From: Sclerotiophoma versabilis
Taxonomy: Eukaryota > Ascomycota > Dothideomycetes > Pleosporales > Didymellaceae
Assembly: GCA_012274445.1 (NCBI GenBank)
Contig: JAAROD010000044.1
Location: 1,178,001-1,242,000 of the forward strand
Length of the DNA: 64,000 bases
Reading direction: 5' to 3'
Shown piece after piece: positions 9,927 to 20,068 of the stretch (positions within the stretch are counted from its first letter, which is position 1; each line of letters starts with the position of its first letter). Both the position numbers and the translations under genes were made by a program. Under the pieces are notes generated by a model. The model searched no databases and had not been told where the DNA came from. It was given only the letters and a program-made list of their open reading frames with translations.

Positions 9927-11243
9927 ATGCACCCGACAGCCCAGCACCGAGCCCTGCGGTGGCGGCGCCTGCCTAGGACGGCCAGCGGCCAGACGACGCG
10001 CGCGAGGCCCTTGTCCACGACGCGGGCCTGGCGCGACATCAGACACGTCTCGGAGCTCCCCACGCGCGTCACGCCGTCGTACGTGCAGTCGCCGGCGAAC
10101 ACGCTGCTCAGCCTGCAGTGGCCCTCGCCGCCGCGCAACGTGCTCATCACCAAGAAGAAGCGCACGCCCAACATCACCGCCTCGGTCGTCGAGTTTGCCT
10201 CGCACATCCACGCCACCTACCCGGCCATCAACGTCGTGCTCGACCGCGAGTCCGCGCGCGAGATCCACGCCCAGCTGCCCTTCCCCGTCTACACGTACGA
10301 TGGCGCCGTCGACGCCCTCTCGGACAAGACCGACCTGGTCTGCACCCTGGGCGGCGACGGCACCCTGCTGAGGGCCAGCAGCCTGTTCAGCCACGTCGAC
10401 AGCGTGCCGCCGGTGCTGAGCTTCGCCATGGGCACCATCGGCTTCCTCGGCGAGTGGAAGTTCAACGAGTACAAGCGCGCCTTCCGCGACATGTACATGA
10501 GCGGCGCCCCCGACGCCTACGCGGCCCTGTCCGACGCTCCCGGCCCGCCGCCGCCCACGCCCGCCGCGCCCGACGACGCCCTCGACCGCCCGCTCTCCTA
10601 CGCCGACGTCCGCGGCAAGGCCATGGGCACCCGCCGCAGCGCCCGCGTCCTGCTGCGCAACCGTCTCAAGGTCGGCATCTTCGCCCCGGACGGCACCAGG
10701 ATCGCGGGCGCCGCCGACACCTACGCCCTCAACGAGGTCACCCTGCACCGCGGCTCCAGCCCCCACCTCAAGATCATCGACGTCTACATCAACAACCGCT
10801 TCCTCACCGAGGCCGTGGCCGACGGCATGATCATCAGCTCGCCCACCGGCAGCACCGCCTACAGCCTCTCCAGCGGCGGCAGCATCGTCCACCCGCTCGT
10901 CCCCTCGCTGCTCCTCACCCCCATCTGCCCGCGCTCGCTGTCTTTCAGGCCGCTCCTGCTGCCTGCCGAAACCCCCATCACCCTGCGCCTCGGCGACAAG
11001 AACAGAGGCAAGCAGGTCGAGGTCAGCATCGACGGCTACACCGTCACAGAAGGCCTGGGCTCTGGCATGGAGGTGCGCGTCATGGGCGAGGAGGTGAGGT
11101 CCAAGACTGGCGAATGGCACGGCGGCGTCCCTTGCATTGTGCGCGCCACCGCGGGGAGAGACGAGCAGACCGAGGACCATTGGGTTGGCGGCTTGAACGC
11201 GCTGCTAAAGTTCAACTACCCGTTTGGCGACCAGGACCCATAG
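9927..11243 (+). CDS. POS5: Mitochondrial NAD(H) kinase, Pos5-like
   Basis: Intronless, 438 residues from the ATG at 9927. It phosphorylates NAD(H) to NADP(H). The diagnostic GGDGT motif (LGGDGTLLRASS) lies near residue 140, followed by NEVTLHRG, and SSPTGSTAYSLSSGGSIVHP forms the NAD-binding loop. The N-terminus from this ATG is rich in Arg and Ser with LSTTRAW, which reads as a mitochondrial presequence, and the protein matches the organellar Pos5 type better than the cytosolic Utr1 type. The frame stays open upstream to 9657 because of GC-rich composition; I prefer the internal ATG because the presequence then sits at the terminus. An Ala/Pro-rich insertion (about residues 200-220) follows the GEWKFNEYKRAF segment. 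Confidence 0.85.
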   Translation: MHPTAQHRALRWRRLPRTASGQTTRARPLSTTRAWRDIRHVSELPTRVTPSYVQSPANTLLSLQWPSPPRNVLITKKKRTPNITASVVEFASHIHATYPAINVVLDRESAREIHAQLPFPVYTYDGAVDALSDKTDLVCTLGGDGTLLRASSLFSHVDSVPPVLSFAMGTIGFLGEWKFNEYKRAFRDMYMSGAPDAYAALSDAPGPPPPTPAAPDDALDRPLSYADVRGKAMGTRRSARVLLRNRLKVGIFAPDGTRIAGAADTYALNEVTLHRGSSPHLKIIDVYINNRFLTEAVADGMIISSPTGSTAYSLSSGGSIVHPLVPSLLLTPICPRSLSFRPLLLPAETPITLRLGDKNRGKQVEVSIDGYTVTEGLGSGMEVRVMGEEVRSKTGEWHGGVPCIVRATAGRDEQTEDHWVGGLNALLKFNYPFGDQDP

Positions 11244-11550
11244 TGCTCGACGTTTGTCCGTGGTGAGGGTTGTTAGCGTGTAAGAGTATAATTTGGCATA
11301 GCATCTACATTAGCATCACAGGTTCCATCAGCTCACCTGCTCCTTCCATCTTTGCTCACACCTCAAGCTCAACATGTGTCTTATGTACCCACTTCCCTCC
11401 CATCTTGGCTCAAAGCTCTAGTTCGTGGCAGGAGCAACCGCATAAACCGGGTTAAAACAACGACCTTCGCCTCAACCGTCTCCCAACATCTCTCAACCCA
11501 TCCACGCTGAGCGTCATCCAGCATCCACTCACTCATCTCTTACTGCAACC

Positions 11551-12429
11551 ATGCACTCTTGTATCACTACCCTTCTCTTCATCCTCGCTACTCTATCATC
11601 AGCTCGATACCTCGACCCTTACACCACCGAAACATGGTATACTAGAGACATGGAGCTCGTTGATGGCTGCCTTCACACCTCTTCGAGCACGTGGACGTGG
11701 CCAGGCACAGGCTACATATTCTTCAACGACCCCAGCGACCCCAGCTACACTTACGCCATCGCAACTGGCTACAATCAATACTACCCGCAAACCCTGTCGA
11801 ACCTACTACATGCGCACAACTACCGCACTAGATCGAAGCACGGCATCCTTGATTCCGAGCTCTGCGGTTGGTGGAACGCGGGCACAGCACGGGTGAACGG
11901 TCGACACCACGGCAAGATACTCTGGAAGTACAGTGACCTCCGTCGCAAACCCGACGTACCCGACTTCGGCAACTCGACATCCTAGGAAGCGCTGTCGAGA
12001 GACCACATACCGCCGCATCTGAGCAGCAGGCCCAGCGATGCGACATTCAACTTTGTCCGCGACACGCTCGTCCAGAACATCCCCAACGCAGACCTATACT
12101 ACAACTACACCACGATGCTGACCGTGGCGACGGGCATACTCGGCATGCTGGTCTTGCAGTTGGCGCTCAAGTGCTATGCGGACTACGATCTGAGGAAGCG
12201 TGACTCGGCGAGCTCGGACATTGAGCTGGACGAGATCAGAGTGCACCGCCTGTCTGGATCCAGCATGCAGCGGATGGACACAGACACGAATACGGACGAC
12301 TACATCAAGACGTCTGGCTGTGAGGTCGAAATCACCAAACGCGCTGCTGACAGCCCGACTCCATCGCCAGCTGCAAGCACAGTTGCTGATCCACCGCCCA
12401 TATACACTCTTGACGGGGCTCGCCGCTAG
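11551..12429 (+). CDS. Putative type I membrane protein, intron with in-frame stop
   Basis: Unrecognised. The frame starts with a signal peptide (MHSCITTLLFILATLSSARY), continues through an extracellular part with sequons and paired Cys (DGCLHT, ELCGWW), a single membrane helix (ATGILGMLVLQLALK) and an acidic cytoplasmic tail with SSDIELDEIRVHR. A TAG at 11983-11985 interrupts this frame. A 93-nt GT-AG intron at 11893-11985 (GTGAAC...CCTAG, phase 0) would remove it exactly and give 261 residues. The alternative is a nonsense mutation with the remaining parts decaying. The reading frame is conserved on both sides of the stop, which supports one gene. Confidence 0.55.
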
Positions 12430-13242
12430 GCTGTGATGACGGTGGATGATGTATTCGTCTTGAAAGTGTCGTGTTTGGTGTTCTGGCGTACGGTGTCCCC
12501 ATGTATCGCGATTAAAGTGTTTGCTGCCGTTATTACGTTACTGTCTGGCGTGTTGACTATCCTGGTTTATAGTCTACTAGTTTGCTCTTGTTTAATTCTA
12601 GGCTTTCACTCTCTTCCACGCTCTAATACAGTCTGAATAAAACTTTCTTCTATTTATCGTACAACTCTAGTCTTTGAGCCGCGTTTTTGCAATGCAATTT
12701 CTAAGCTGTCTATGTAGTAGAATATAAACATAATTACTATTACATTGTATAAACACTATTAATTATAACCTCTTTACTCTATACTGTACCATCTATCTTC
12801 TTTCTTTCCTTCTTTCTTTCTTCTTCTATATATTTTATTATTGCTGTATAGTTAACATCACTGCCTTACCTTGACTACGAGTCAACGTCCCTTCTCTCGT
12901 GAATTATTCATAATAACATCTTCACAGAGACTACTACGGTATTCTGTTACTTAAATTTTCCAATATCCTACTTCTCACGCTATTGTTCGCTGCGCATTGT
13001 AATGCACGGTCGTTGCTACGCGTACTGCTTTGCCCTGATTATGCGCCAAGGTCGAAGCTGCCCTGGCCCCGGTACGGTACTTGGCGTTAACAACGTAGTC
13101 GACAACGCAGGCCGTCATCGACGTGTTCATTCGATAGCAGTGACTTCATTGCGAGGAGCGGTCTCCGGAGCAGGCTGTGGAATAAGCAAGTCACGGAAAG
13201 CAGCAGAAAGCCAGTTGTCGCGCGTATTCTAACTTGCTCCTG
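12430..13242. other. AT-rich intergenic stretch
   Basis: About 12.45-13.0 kb is AT-rich with TA-rich and TTTCTT-rich words, and may be an old RIP-affected repeat remnant. The part after 13.0 kb is GC-balanced. No gene or RNA seen. Confidence 0.4.
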
Positions 13243-13345
13243 CTACACTATCCCTCCAGTAAAGTGGAGCCTGAGGAGGTTGCGCAGTCCTTGTGAAGAC
13301 GGTACTCCTTGGCTGTGCTCGATGACAGTTGGGTAAAGACTAGGC

Positions 13346-14439
13346 TTAACTTTCAGAATCATCCCCCTGAACCTGCCCGTTCTCGTTCCGCAGATCAGTG
13401 TGGAATTTCGGACTGAGATTCGCAAGATTCTTCCAGATCCAATGATTGAAATTCTTGCGTGTACTGGTTATAGATGCTGCAGCTGTACTCGCGTCCACTG
13501 TAGGTGGGCTGGGGCTGACAAATGCAAGAGGCGCGGTACTGTGTTGCTGAGCCGGCGCTGATGGTGGTGAATCTGCAGAGGAAGATGATGCTGTTTGCTG
13601 GACACTTTCCCTACCTTGCTCGCTCTGGACGGAGCCAAGTTCGCAAGACTGAGTGATTGAATGTGAACTACCTTCAGTGATTTGCGTGGAAGAGGCCTCA
13701 TCCGTTGTGCTATTTCGACTTTAAAATGAAGGAACATCGGAATCGCTCGCGAATTCCTCATCTTCAGCGAAACGAGGTACAGGGTCAGGCAGACCGTAGA
13801 GACACATCAATGACTGTCTTTTCCGGCACTGGCAATGGCTTGCACGAAGCATCTCGACAAATGTCGTCTGGAGCCTTCAGTTGTAGTCTCGCTAGTTTGT
13901 AGGAGAGGCGGTTCAAGTATGTATGGGCCTTGCGAGGAGGTAGCACAGAGAAGCGCGGTGCAGTCAGAGCTCTAGGGCTGCAATCGTGCGGCTTCCAGTT
14001 CATGAACGGTTGGAAGTTATTAGTCTCGAAGATGTAAGACAAACATGACACAGTACATCGAGCATATAGCACTCACACGACAACCTGACCAGATATCAGC
14101 ACTGGGCTCCGCGAGGATGCTAGCCAGGCGGCTCAGAAGATCGCGTGCGAGACGGGTCATCGGGGAGTTGCTCTGCTCAGTCACTGCTGTGGCTAGATGT
14201 GCGTCCGTCCGATGCTGCTCTTGTGGGAACAAGGTGCCAGCTTGCAGTAGGCAGTGCAAGTCAGAGAGATGATGTACGTATAAACAATGGAAGAGGCTTG
14301 CGGGCCAAGGCGAGAAGAGGAAGACTAAGGGCGTAACAACAACTTTGCAGTTTAAGGTGACCCGGCGGTAGAATTGATAGATAGTGGAGGGAGGGCGCTG
14401 AAGAGGGGAGGGTTGTGGATCTAATGGAGCTATAGCCAT
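13346..14439 (-). pseudogene. Decayed or mis-split gene, unknown family
   Basis: A canonical 52-nt intron at 14025-14076 (GTGAGT...TTCGAG) joins two open exons in phase, ending ADIWSGCR|TNNFQPFMNW, and the product reads to a stop at 13785 (about 200 residues from 14439). Just beyond, in the next frame, lies an acidic coding-like stretch (PDPVPRFAEDEEFASDSD) broken by TAA at 13721-13723, then a Ser/Thr/Gln-rich stretch in the same frame ending at 13346. Either an unusual intron with weak signals joins these parts, or one frameshift and one CAA-to-TAA type stop have broken the gene. The N-terminal part is also uncertain. No family recognised. Confidence 0.35.
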
Positions 14440-15181
14440 CGGCGCAGCAGACGAGGTGAACGGGAGTTCACTTCACTTTGCGTATATGAGCGAAGAGGGC
14501 GCTTTGACAAATCTAGAACTTACAGAGTGTAAAGCCGTAATGTAGCATTACTTGCGCGCCTCTTTTAGTTTCCATGGACAATGAGGTCTGCTCATGGGGC
14601 CATTTCGTGCCCCAACGACAGCAAGCGTAATAGGGTATGTGAACTGGTCGTTCACCGTTCGTTCACCGTGACTCATTGTGATGGCACATATGAAAAACTG
14701 GCTTCCAGGTAAACAGTATGTTGAATGAGTCCATAAAGCGTAGCTTCAGATGGATTAATGCCATGTTGTACTGTCAGCATTTGGCTTTAGAACTATGCCG
14801 TGGTGGCTTACTTAGGACTTTTTGACCTTACCAGGTCACTTGCTAACTTTCTAGGTGTTTACACAAAGAGAAAAGAGGCGGATGGAAGTAAACAGCACAA
14901 GCTTCACCACAGAGGACCGCTGGCGGTGGCGAGGAGGGGCTGGTGATTGTAGGGAAGGGTTGAAAATTGCAACGCTGCTTGCTCAAGTGATACATATACC
15001 AATTGATTGAGGGAACAAGGCATGAGAAAAGAGAAGAGACGACACAAGGGCATATCAAGGAGAGGCACACTTGACGTTTTACTTTGTTTCATTCATCGTT
15101 ATAGTCCGAGGTGAGCGTAGGTACAAATGTACTCCCAAAAGGGTCGGTCATCCGTCACAGTTGCGTCAAGGATGTCAACGC
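14440..15181. other. Intergenic region, nothing recognised
   Basis: 742 bp of balanced composition between the decayed gene and the CVNH gene. It contains a near-duplicate word, CGTTCACCGT/TCGTTCACCG, at about 14650-14672. No gene seen. Confidence 0.4.
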
Positions 15182-15600
15182 TTAGTCTGAAGAACTAGTT
15201 AGCCAGGTCAAGTTGGAGTAACAGCAGATCACTCACTGTATTCAAAGTTGCCGTCGTTGTTGCAGATGCGCTCGGACAGGTTGACGTCACGGCGCTGGCC
15301 GTTGCCTTCCTGGTCGATGAGAGTGGCACGGAGGACAGGGACAGAGCCGTCACCCTCGATGGTGAACTCGATGTCCTCAGCGGAGCCGGAGAAGTTCTCG
15401 CCGTCCCAGTAGAAGTGGCCTTTTGCTTGTCAGTACGGTCAGGCACTCGAAGAGCAGTGGCACTCACCGTTGTCGTTGCCGATGTGGTTGTTGAGGTCGA
15501 TCTCAGAGTCGTTCCACTCGCCATCAGCAGTCTGGAGGCGGGCTTTGAGGATGTGGCCGTCCTCGATGTGGATATCCTCAGCAGAGTAGTGGAAAGACAT
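15182..15600 (-). CDS. Single-domain CVNH (cyanovirin-N homolog) lectin
   Basis: Three exons; introns 15420-15467 (48 nt) and 15187-15236 (50 nt) give 106 residues, with the last codon split so that the protein ends NFEYN. The CVNH fold is recognised by its two tandem half-repeats: LKARLQTADGEWNDSEIDLN followed by IGNDNGHFYWDG, then LRATLIDQEGNGQRRDVNL followed by ERICNNDGNFEYN. Family members bind mannose-type or other glycans. No signal peptide and a start with MSFHYSAEDI point to a cytosolic protein. Only one Cys is obvious, so the paired disulfides of the cyanobacterial founder are absent. The exact ligand cannot be read from the sequence. Confidence 0.88.
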
Positions 15601-16843
15601 TGTGCTGGTTTGGTTACTGAAAAGTGTGATAAGAAAGAGAAGATGGTCTGATTGAAGAAGAGAGTGTAGATGGAGAAGAGGTTTTTAAGTAGAGGGGACA
15701 TGCGAGATTTATGTAGATCTACTTCAACCACATGGTCGAGGCAACCGCAAGGTAAGAGCGGAGTGGGGCATCAAACATCGCACCTTCCTACAAGCAGTAT
15801 CACGGAATCGCTCGTTAGCTCCACTGTGCATTTGCATGTCCTCGGTGAGCGAACCCCAGGGCCCTGGCTTGGCCCGGGGCTGAGTGCTTTCAACGGCTAT
15901 CGTTGGTTGATTACCCTCCTCAGTGCCGTTGATCCGGCTTGGAGATCCTACCTCTACAGCCGCTTCTCGAAAGGAAGTAGATGCAAATCATGGGCTGCTG
16001 GACCCTGAGGTCACACCGTCCATTCCAACAACCCCAAGAACCGCCAAGTGGGCACAGCCATGCAAGGCGCCACGCTGTAGCCGTACTGCGCATGCGTGGC
16101 TGTGTGTGATTTGTGGCGGGACCTCGGGGCGCACTGCAGGTGGATACGATGCGTCGACTGGCTGCAGGTTTGCAGATGCGCGTTTTGAGGCCGTCTACAA
16201 AGTGGAGCCACGATGGGTCGGGTCGTTCCAGGCTAGGTAGTGACAGCAGGCCGACAAGATGAATGAACAGGCGTCCTATTACTAACTTTCCTAACTCTTT
16301 CTTGCAAAGCAAATTGGCATACCTCTTACCCTTCGATTCGGATCTCTTTGTCATGGAGAGTACACGAAGGATGAGCACGTAATGTGGAGTGCAGTACGAA
16401 GTTGAACCTGACCGCGCGCTAGCTACGCGCTAGACGGGCTGGGCGAGACTGGAACGTCAACGTCGACCCCGCGGCGCCCATTCTACAGATGCTCGTCAAG
16501 TGCGCATACGTATGTGCTGTGTATCTGGAGAAACAAAGATTAGTAGTAGTCTGTCACGTTTCGAAGGTTATAAGTTTGGTTGAAGAGATGTGTACATCAT
16601 TGTGAGAGTTCTACTCTAACATCTTGATCGTGTCATGAAGGAGAGTCATTAGCGATCCATGTAATGCGCGTCCATAACTCCATTAACAGAAATGCACCCA
16701 GATAACTCCATCGCTTGCCATCATGCATAGTATTCAAACTCTTTTGTTAGAACGCGACCAGTCATAGAGTCGCGCAGATGACCCACCATATACCGAGCGC
16801 AATGATACAGCAAGTAAACGGTGCGTGGCTCCTAAGCGGAAAT
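15601..16843. other. Intergenic region, nothing recognised
   Basis: 1.24 kb between the CVNH gene (transcribed left) and the 3' end of the sugar symporter. A minus-strand open frame at 15920-16378 has no recognisable protein character. No RNA gene or repeat seen. Confidence 0.4.
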
Positions 16844-18958
16844 TTATCGTCCAGACTGTCCCTCCAAGATGGATGTCATGTTGGACAACTCTGACAAACG
16901 CCTCCTCCTGGCAGGGCGCTCCTCGTCTCTCTCATCCAAGTCCTTCTCCTCGTGTACTCGGAGAGTGAGCCAAGCGGCGATAATAGCACAGAGACCGCCA
17001 AATCGCAAGACCCACGCTACACTGTCGTCACCTGCGATACCACGGGGCTTCTGAAGGGCTCTGAAGATGACGGAGCTTACAAGCGTGGCAATGACCTGAG
17101 GGGCGGCGATGGCGACATTGTGGATACCAAGAACCACTCCAGCGGAATCCGCACCCCCAGCATCAGCACCCTCAGCGACAGCCTGCTCCTCCTCGCTTGT
17201 GGGCTTGATGGCACCGCGGCGAATGGCATCGCGCTTGGAGATCTCGGAGGCGATGATTGAGAAAGGCGCCCAACCAGTCAGACACCATGGGACACCGATA
17301 GCGCCGACAAGGATAGTGGCGCCCATAGTAGACTTGATCACGAACGTCAAGCCCATGAGGATGGCGAAGAGAATGTGTGAGATGAACCAAGAGCGACGGA
17401 GGGTGAGAGACTTGATCTGCAGCTTGTCGAGCGCCGCAGAGACCTTTTCCATCTTGGTCTTGGGGGGTCCTGTACGCTTAGGCTTCAGCGCAAAGTAACC
17501 AGAACCACCCATGGAGTGAGGGGTAGCGGGGGTCAAGGGTGTGGTGGGCCTCATGGGTGTACCGGGTGTAGGTGGCTGCGGCTCCGGCTCGGGTGCCTGG
17601 AAACTAGGCGGGATAATAAAGGGGAAGATGACAGAGCACAGGAAAGTCGTGCAGGCAAAGACCAAGAGGGCACGGGTGCCGATTCTAGTTGCATCTTCCC
17701 AGACCTTGTCGATTTCCGCATCCGACATGTGCGGGTTCGCCTCGAAGAAGGGATCGGCATAGATCTCGCCGACGTAGGTGGTGATGTAGAACAGGAAGGG
17801 GAACCATCCAATCCAGGCAAAGAACTGGACCTCGCAGACACGCTTGATCTGATCAGGAAGCCTCTTCACAGAAACGGCGAGACTCTTGAAGAAAGCAGCG
17901 ACGCCTTCCTTTTGCTCCGCTGGTGGTGGGTCACGGGTAGGGTCTCGCTCGCCAGCGGTACAGCTAATACCAACAGTGAGGGCCATGATGAACGAGGCAA
18001 TGGCACAAAGCACCTTGAATTGAGTATCGCCAAGCCATGGGAGGTAGAAAGGCAGGTTGATGTAGCCAGCCAGGTAGCCAGCGATGTTGCCAACACCGGC
18101 AGATCGCATAAGCCATGCGTTGGCTGACTCTTGCTGATGAGTAGGGGCGACATCCACGATGTATGCGCGAATAGCAGCCTGGATGACGTTGATGGCGAAG
18201 TCGAGGACGTAGACCAGCAAAACGGCGAATACCATGGTGATGGTGACGACCCATTCGTTCTCACCGTCGGCGCCGAATAGTTTGCCAAAACCGCTGACGA
18301 TCTCACGGGCCCAGCCAAGAAGCATGAGCGAAGCCATGGTCGCAATAGCACCTCCAATGATAAAAGGGCGCCTCTTTCCCCAAGTAATCCTGCAGTTGTC
18401 GCTCTTGAGACCCACGTACGGCTGCACAAGGACACCAGAGAGAGGACCGGCGATCCAGACGAGAGCAAGCATGGACTTGCTGAGGCCGAGGGACAGCAGA
18501 TACGGCTGCGCACTTTAGTCAGCATAGTGGGAAAGAGGCGTGGTGGGAAGAGCACATACCGAGCCATTGGAAGTCTCGACAGACCAGCCGATCTGAAGAC
18601 CGAGGCCACCGAGGGTCAGGAGGAAGAGGAAGAAGCTGCTCTTTGTCTCCTCGAACTCGGGGAAGTAGTCGTCGTCTTCCTGGGCAAAGCTCGGCTCGAT
18701 GGGCTCCTTGAGCAAACGGTCGGTCTCGCGGGCGCGGTCGGCGGGGTTTATGAGAGGCGAGGACTCGTTGATGAACTCACGGCTGGGCGGGCCTGCCAGG
18801 TCCGAGTCGCGACTGAAGGACACAAACTTGGGGCGAGGACGGCCAGACTGGGAGAGGCGGGTGTCAATGGGCGGAGGGTTTGGCACCGACCTCCTCGACG
18901 AGATGGAACTCGCCTCGGAGATGGTGTCGTCGTCCCGGCGGCGAGAAGAGGACGGCAT
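16844..18958 (-). CDS. GPH-family sucrose / alpha-glucoside:H+ symporter (Sut1-type)
   Basis: Two exons; intron 18506-18559 (54 nt, GTATGT...TGCGCAG) gives 686 residues. The long cytosolic N-terminus is Ser/Arg-rich (phosphorylation-prone) and ends SSPLINPADRARETDRLL. Twelve membrane segments follow, with the conserved GPLSGVLVQPYVGLKSDNC after TM2, WGKRRPFIIGG, AYIVDVAPTHQQESANAW and WIGWFPFLFYITTYVG. These match plant SUT/SUC and fission yeast Sut1 transporters for sucrose or maltose. The central loop (about residues 430-500) is Pro/Thr-rich. A plasma-membrane disaccharide importer is the natural call; the substrate is inferred from the family. Confidence 0.85.
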
Positions 18959-20068
18959 GGTTGCGGTCGTGGTGGAGACTGCCGCTGAAATGCAGTCTGG
19001 GCCGGCGATGCAGAGAGACGGGTACGAGAGCAGCAGAGAAGGGCGGTGTCGCTGCCACCCAAGGGAAGTGCAGAAGGTGACAGAGGCCAGGAAAGTTTCC
19101 AGGCAGGCAGGCGCACTACAATCTAAGCGCGGCAGATCCTGCAGGTGCCTATGAAGTCACTGCAAATATGCGACTGGGCGACGGGCGACCCGTTGAGAAC
19201 AAGGGTCTTGGGCGCACGCACGTACTTCAAGGTAGCTTGGTAGAACGGAGAACGGTCAGGGCGGGACAGGGCAGAACAGGCAGGCAGGTCAGCGCAGGAC
19301 AGGGCAGCGCAGTGCAGCGAGCAGTGCAGCACGCACTGGCGAGATTGTGCGGGCGGCGAGTATAAAGACGCGGAAGGGCGGTGAGGGTCGGGTGTAGGCA
19401 GGCAGAAGAGAAGTCCGCAGAAGCAGGGCATGCAGCTCCGTGGAGGCGGCCTGGAGTGCTGTGTTCTGCGGGTGACGTCGTTGAGGGTTCGGGAGACTAG
19501 GCCGCGCTGGGGGGCGGTGGGCTGGGCTGGGCTGCAGCTTGGACGTCGCAGCAGCGGGCGCGCAGGTCAGGAGCTCCACCCGTTCACCAGACGCTGCTTG
19601 TCGCACGCCTCTTGCCGCAGCTGTGCCGTAGATCTGATCAGACTGCCTGTGCGCGTGTGCTGACAGCGAGCACCACGCGTGTTGAAGTGTCGCCGGTCGC
19701 GCAACGTCTGCCCCGGACCCCCCCTCCTCCATACTGTCAATCCCTTGGTCGCACCGAGCCTCAAGACACGGAGCTCCAAGACACCGAAGCCACCTTTCCA
19801 CTCGCACGCCCACTGCACGCCCGGCACGCCCTACACGCCCTGCACGCCCACCGCACGCCCACCGCACGCCCACTGCACGCCCACTGCACACCCTGCATCC
19901 CCTCTGCACGCGCTCCCGGCGCCCGCTGCTGATGACAACGCGACCGCAGCCCTGAAGCCACCATGGTGTCGACAGTAGCGTGGGCCATGATGGCTCAACT
20001 GCTCAGTATGCGCCGAACAGCCTGCTCACTGCAGTCCGGACCAGTGCTGACTTGACCCCCAGAGCGAG
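18959..20068. promoter_or_regulatory. Divergent GC-rich region between symporter and Na+/H+ exchanger
   Basis: 1.11 kb holding both promoters. It contains a purine-rich repetitive part (GGCAGG/GGACAGGGCAG words at about 19255-19320) and a 10-bp minisatellite at 19803-19895. Long open frames here follow from the repeats and lack protein character. Confidence 0.45.
19803..19895 (+). repeat. Minisatellite, about 10-bp unit GCACGCCCAC
   Basis: About nine to ten imperfect tandem copies of a unit close to GCACGCCCAC(T/C) with single-base variants, about 175 bp upstream of the Na+/H+ exchanger start codon. Confidence 0.85.

Noticed and set aside
9573..11180. A 535-residue minus-strand open frame opposite the NAD kinase gene
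   Set aside because: It is a mirror of a GC-rich coding region; the translation is Ala/Gly/Arg-rich low complexity without a domain, while the plus strand has all NAD kinase motifs.
10118..11266. A 382-residue plus-strand frame overlapping NAD kinase in another phase
   Set aside because: Arg/His/Pro-rich translation typical of an out-of-phase reading of GC-rich codons.
15920..16378. Minus-strand 152-codon frame
   Set aside because: No signal of protein composition, no splice context, no recognisable family.
19803..19895. Possible CRISPR-like array
   Set aside because: Units are contiguous 10-bp copies without spacers, in a eukaryotic promoter; it is a minisatellite.
19289..19909. Minus-strand 206-codon frame in the symporter/exchanger promoter
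   Set aside because: Produced by the minisatellite and purine repeats; strongly repetitive Ala/Gly/Val/Arg translation.
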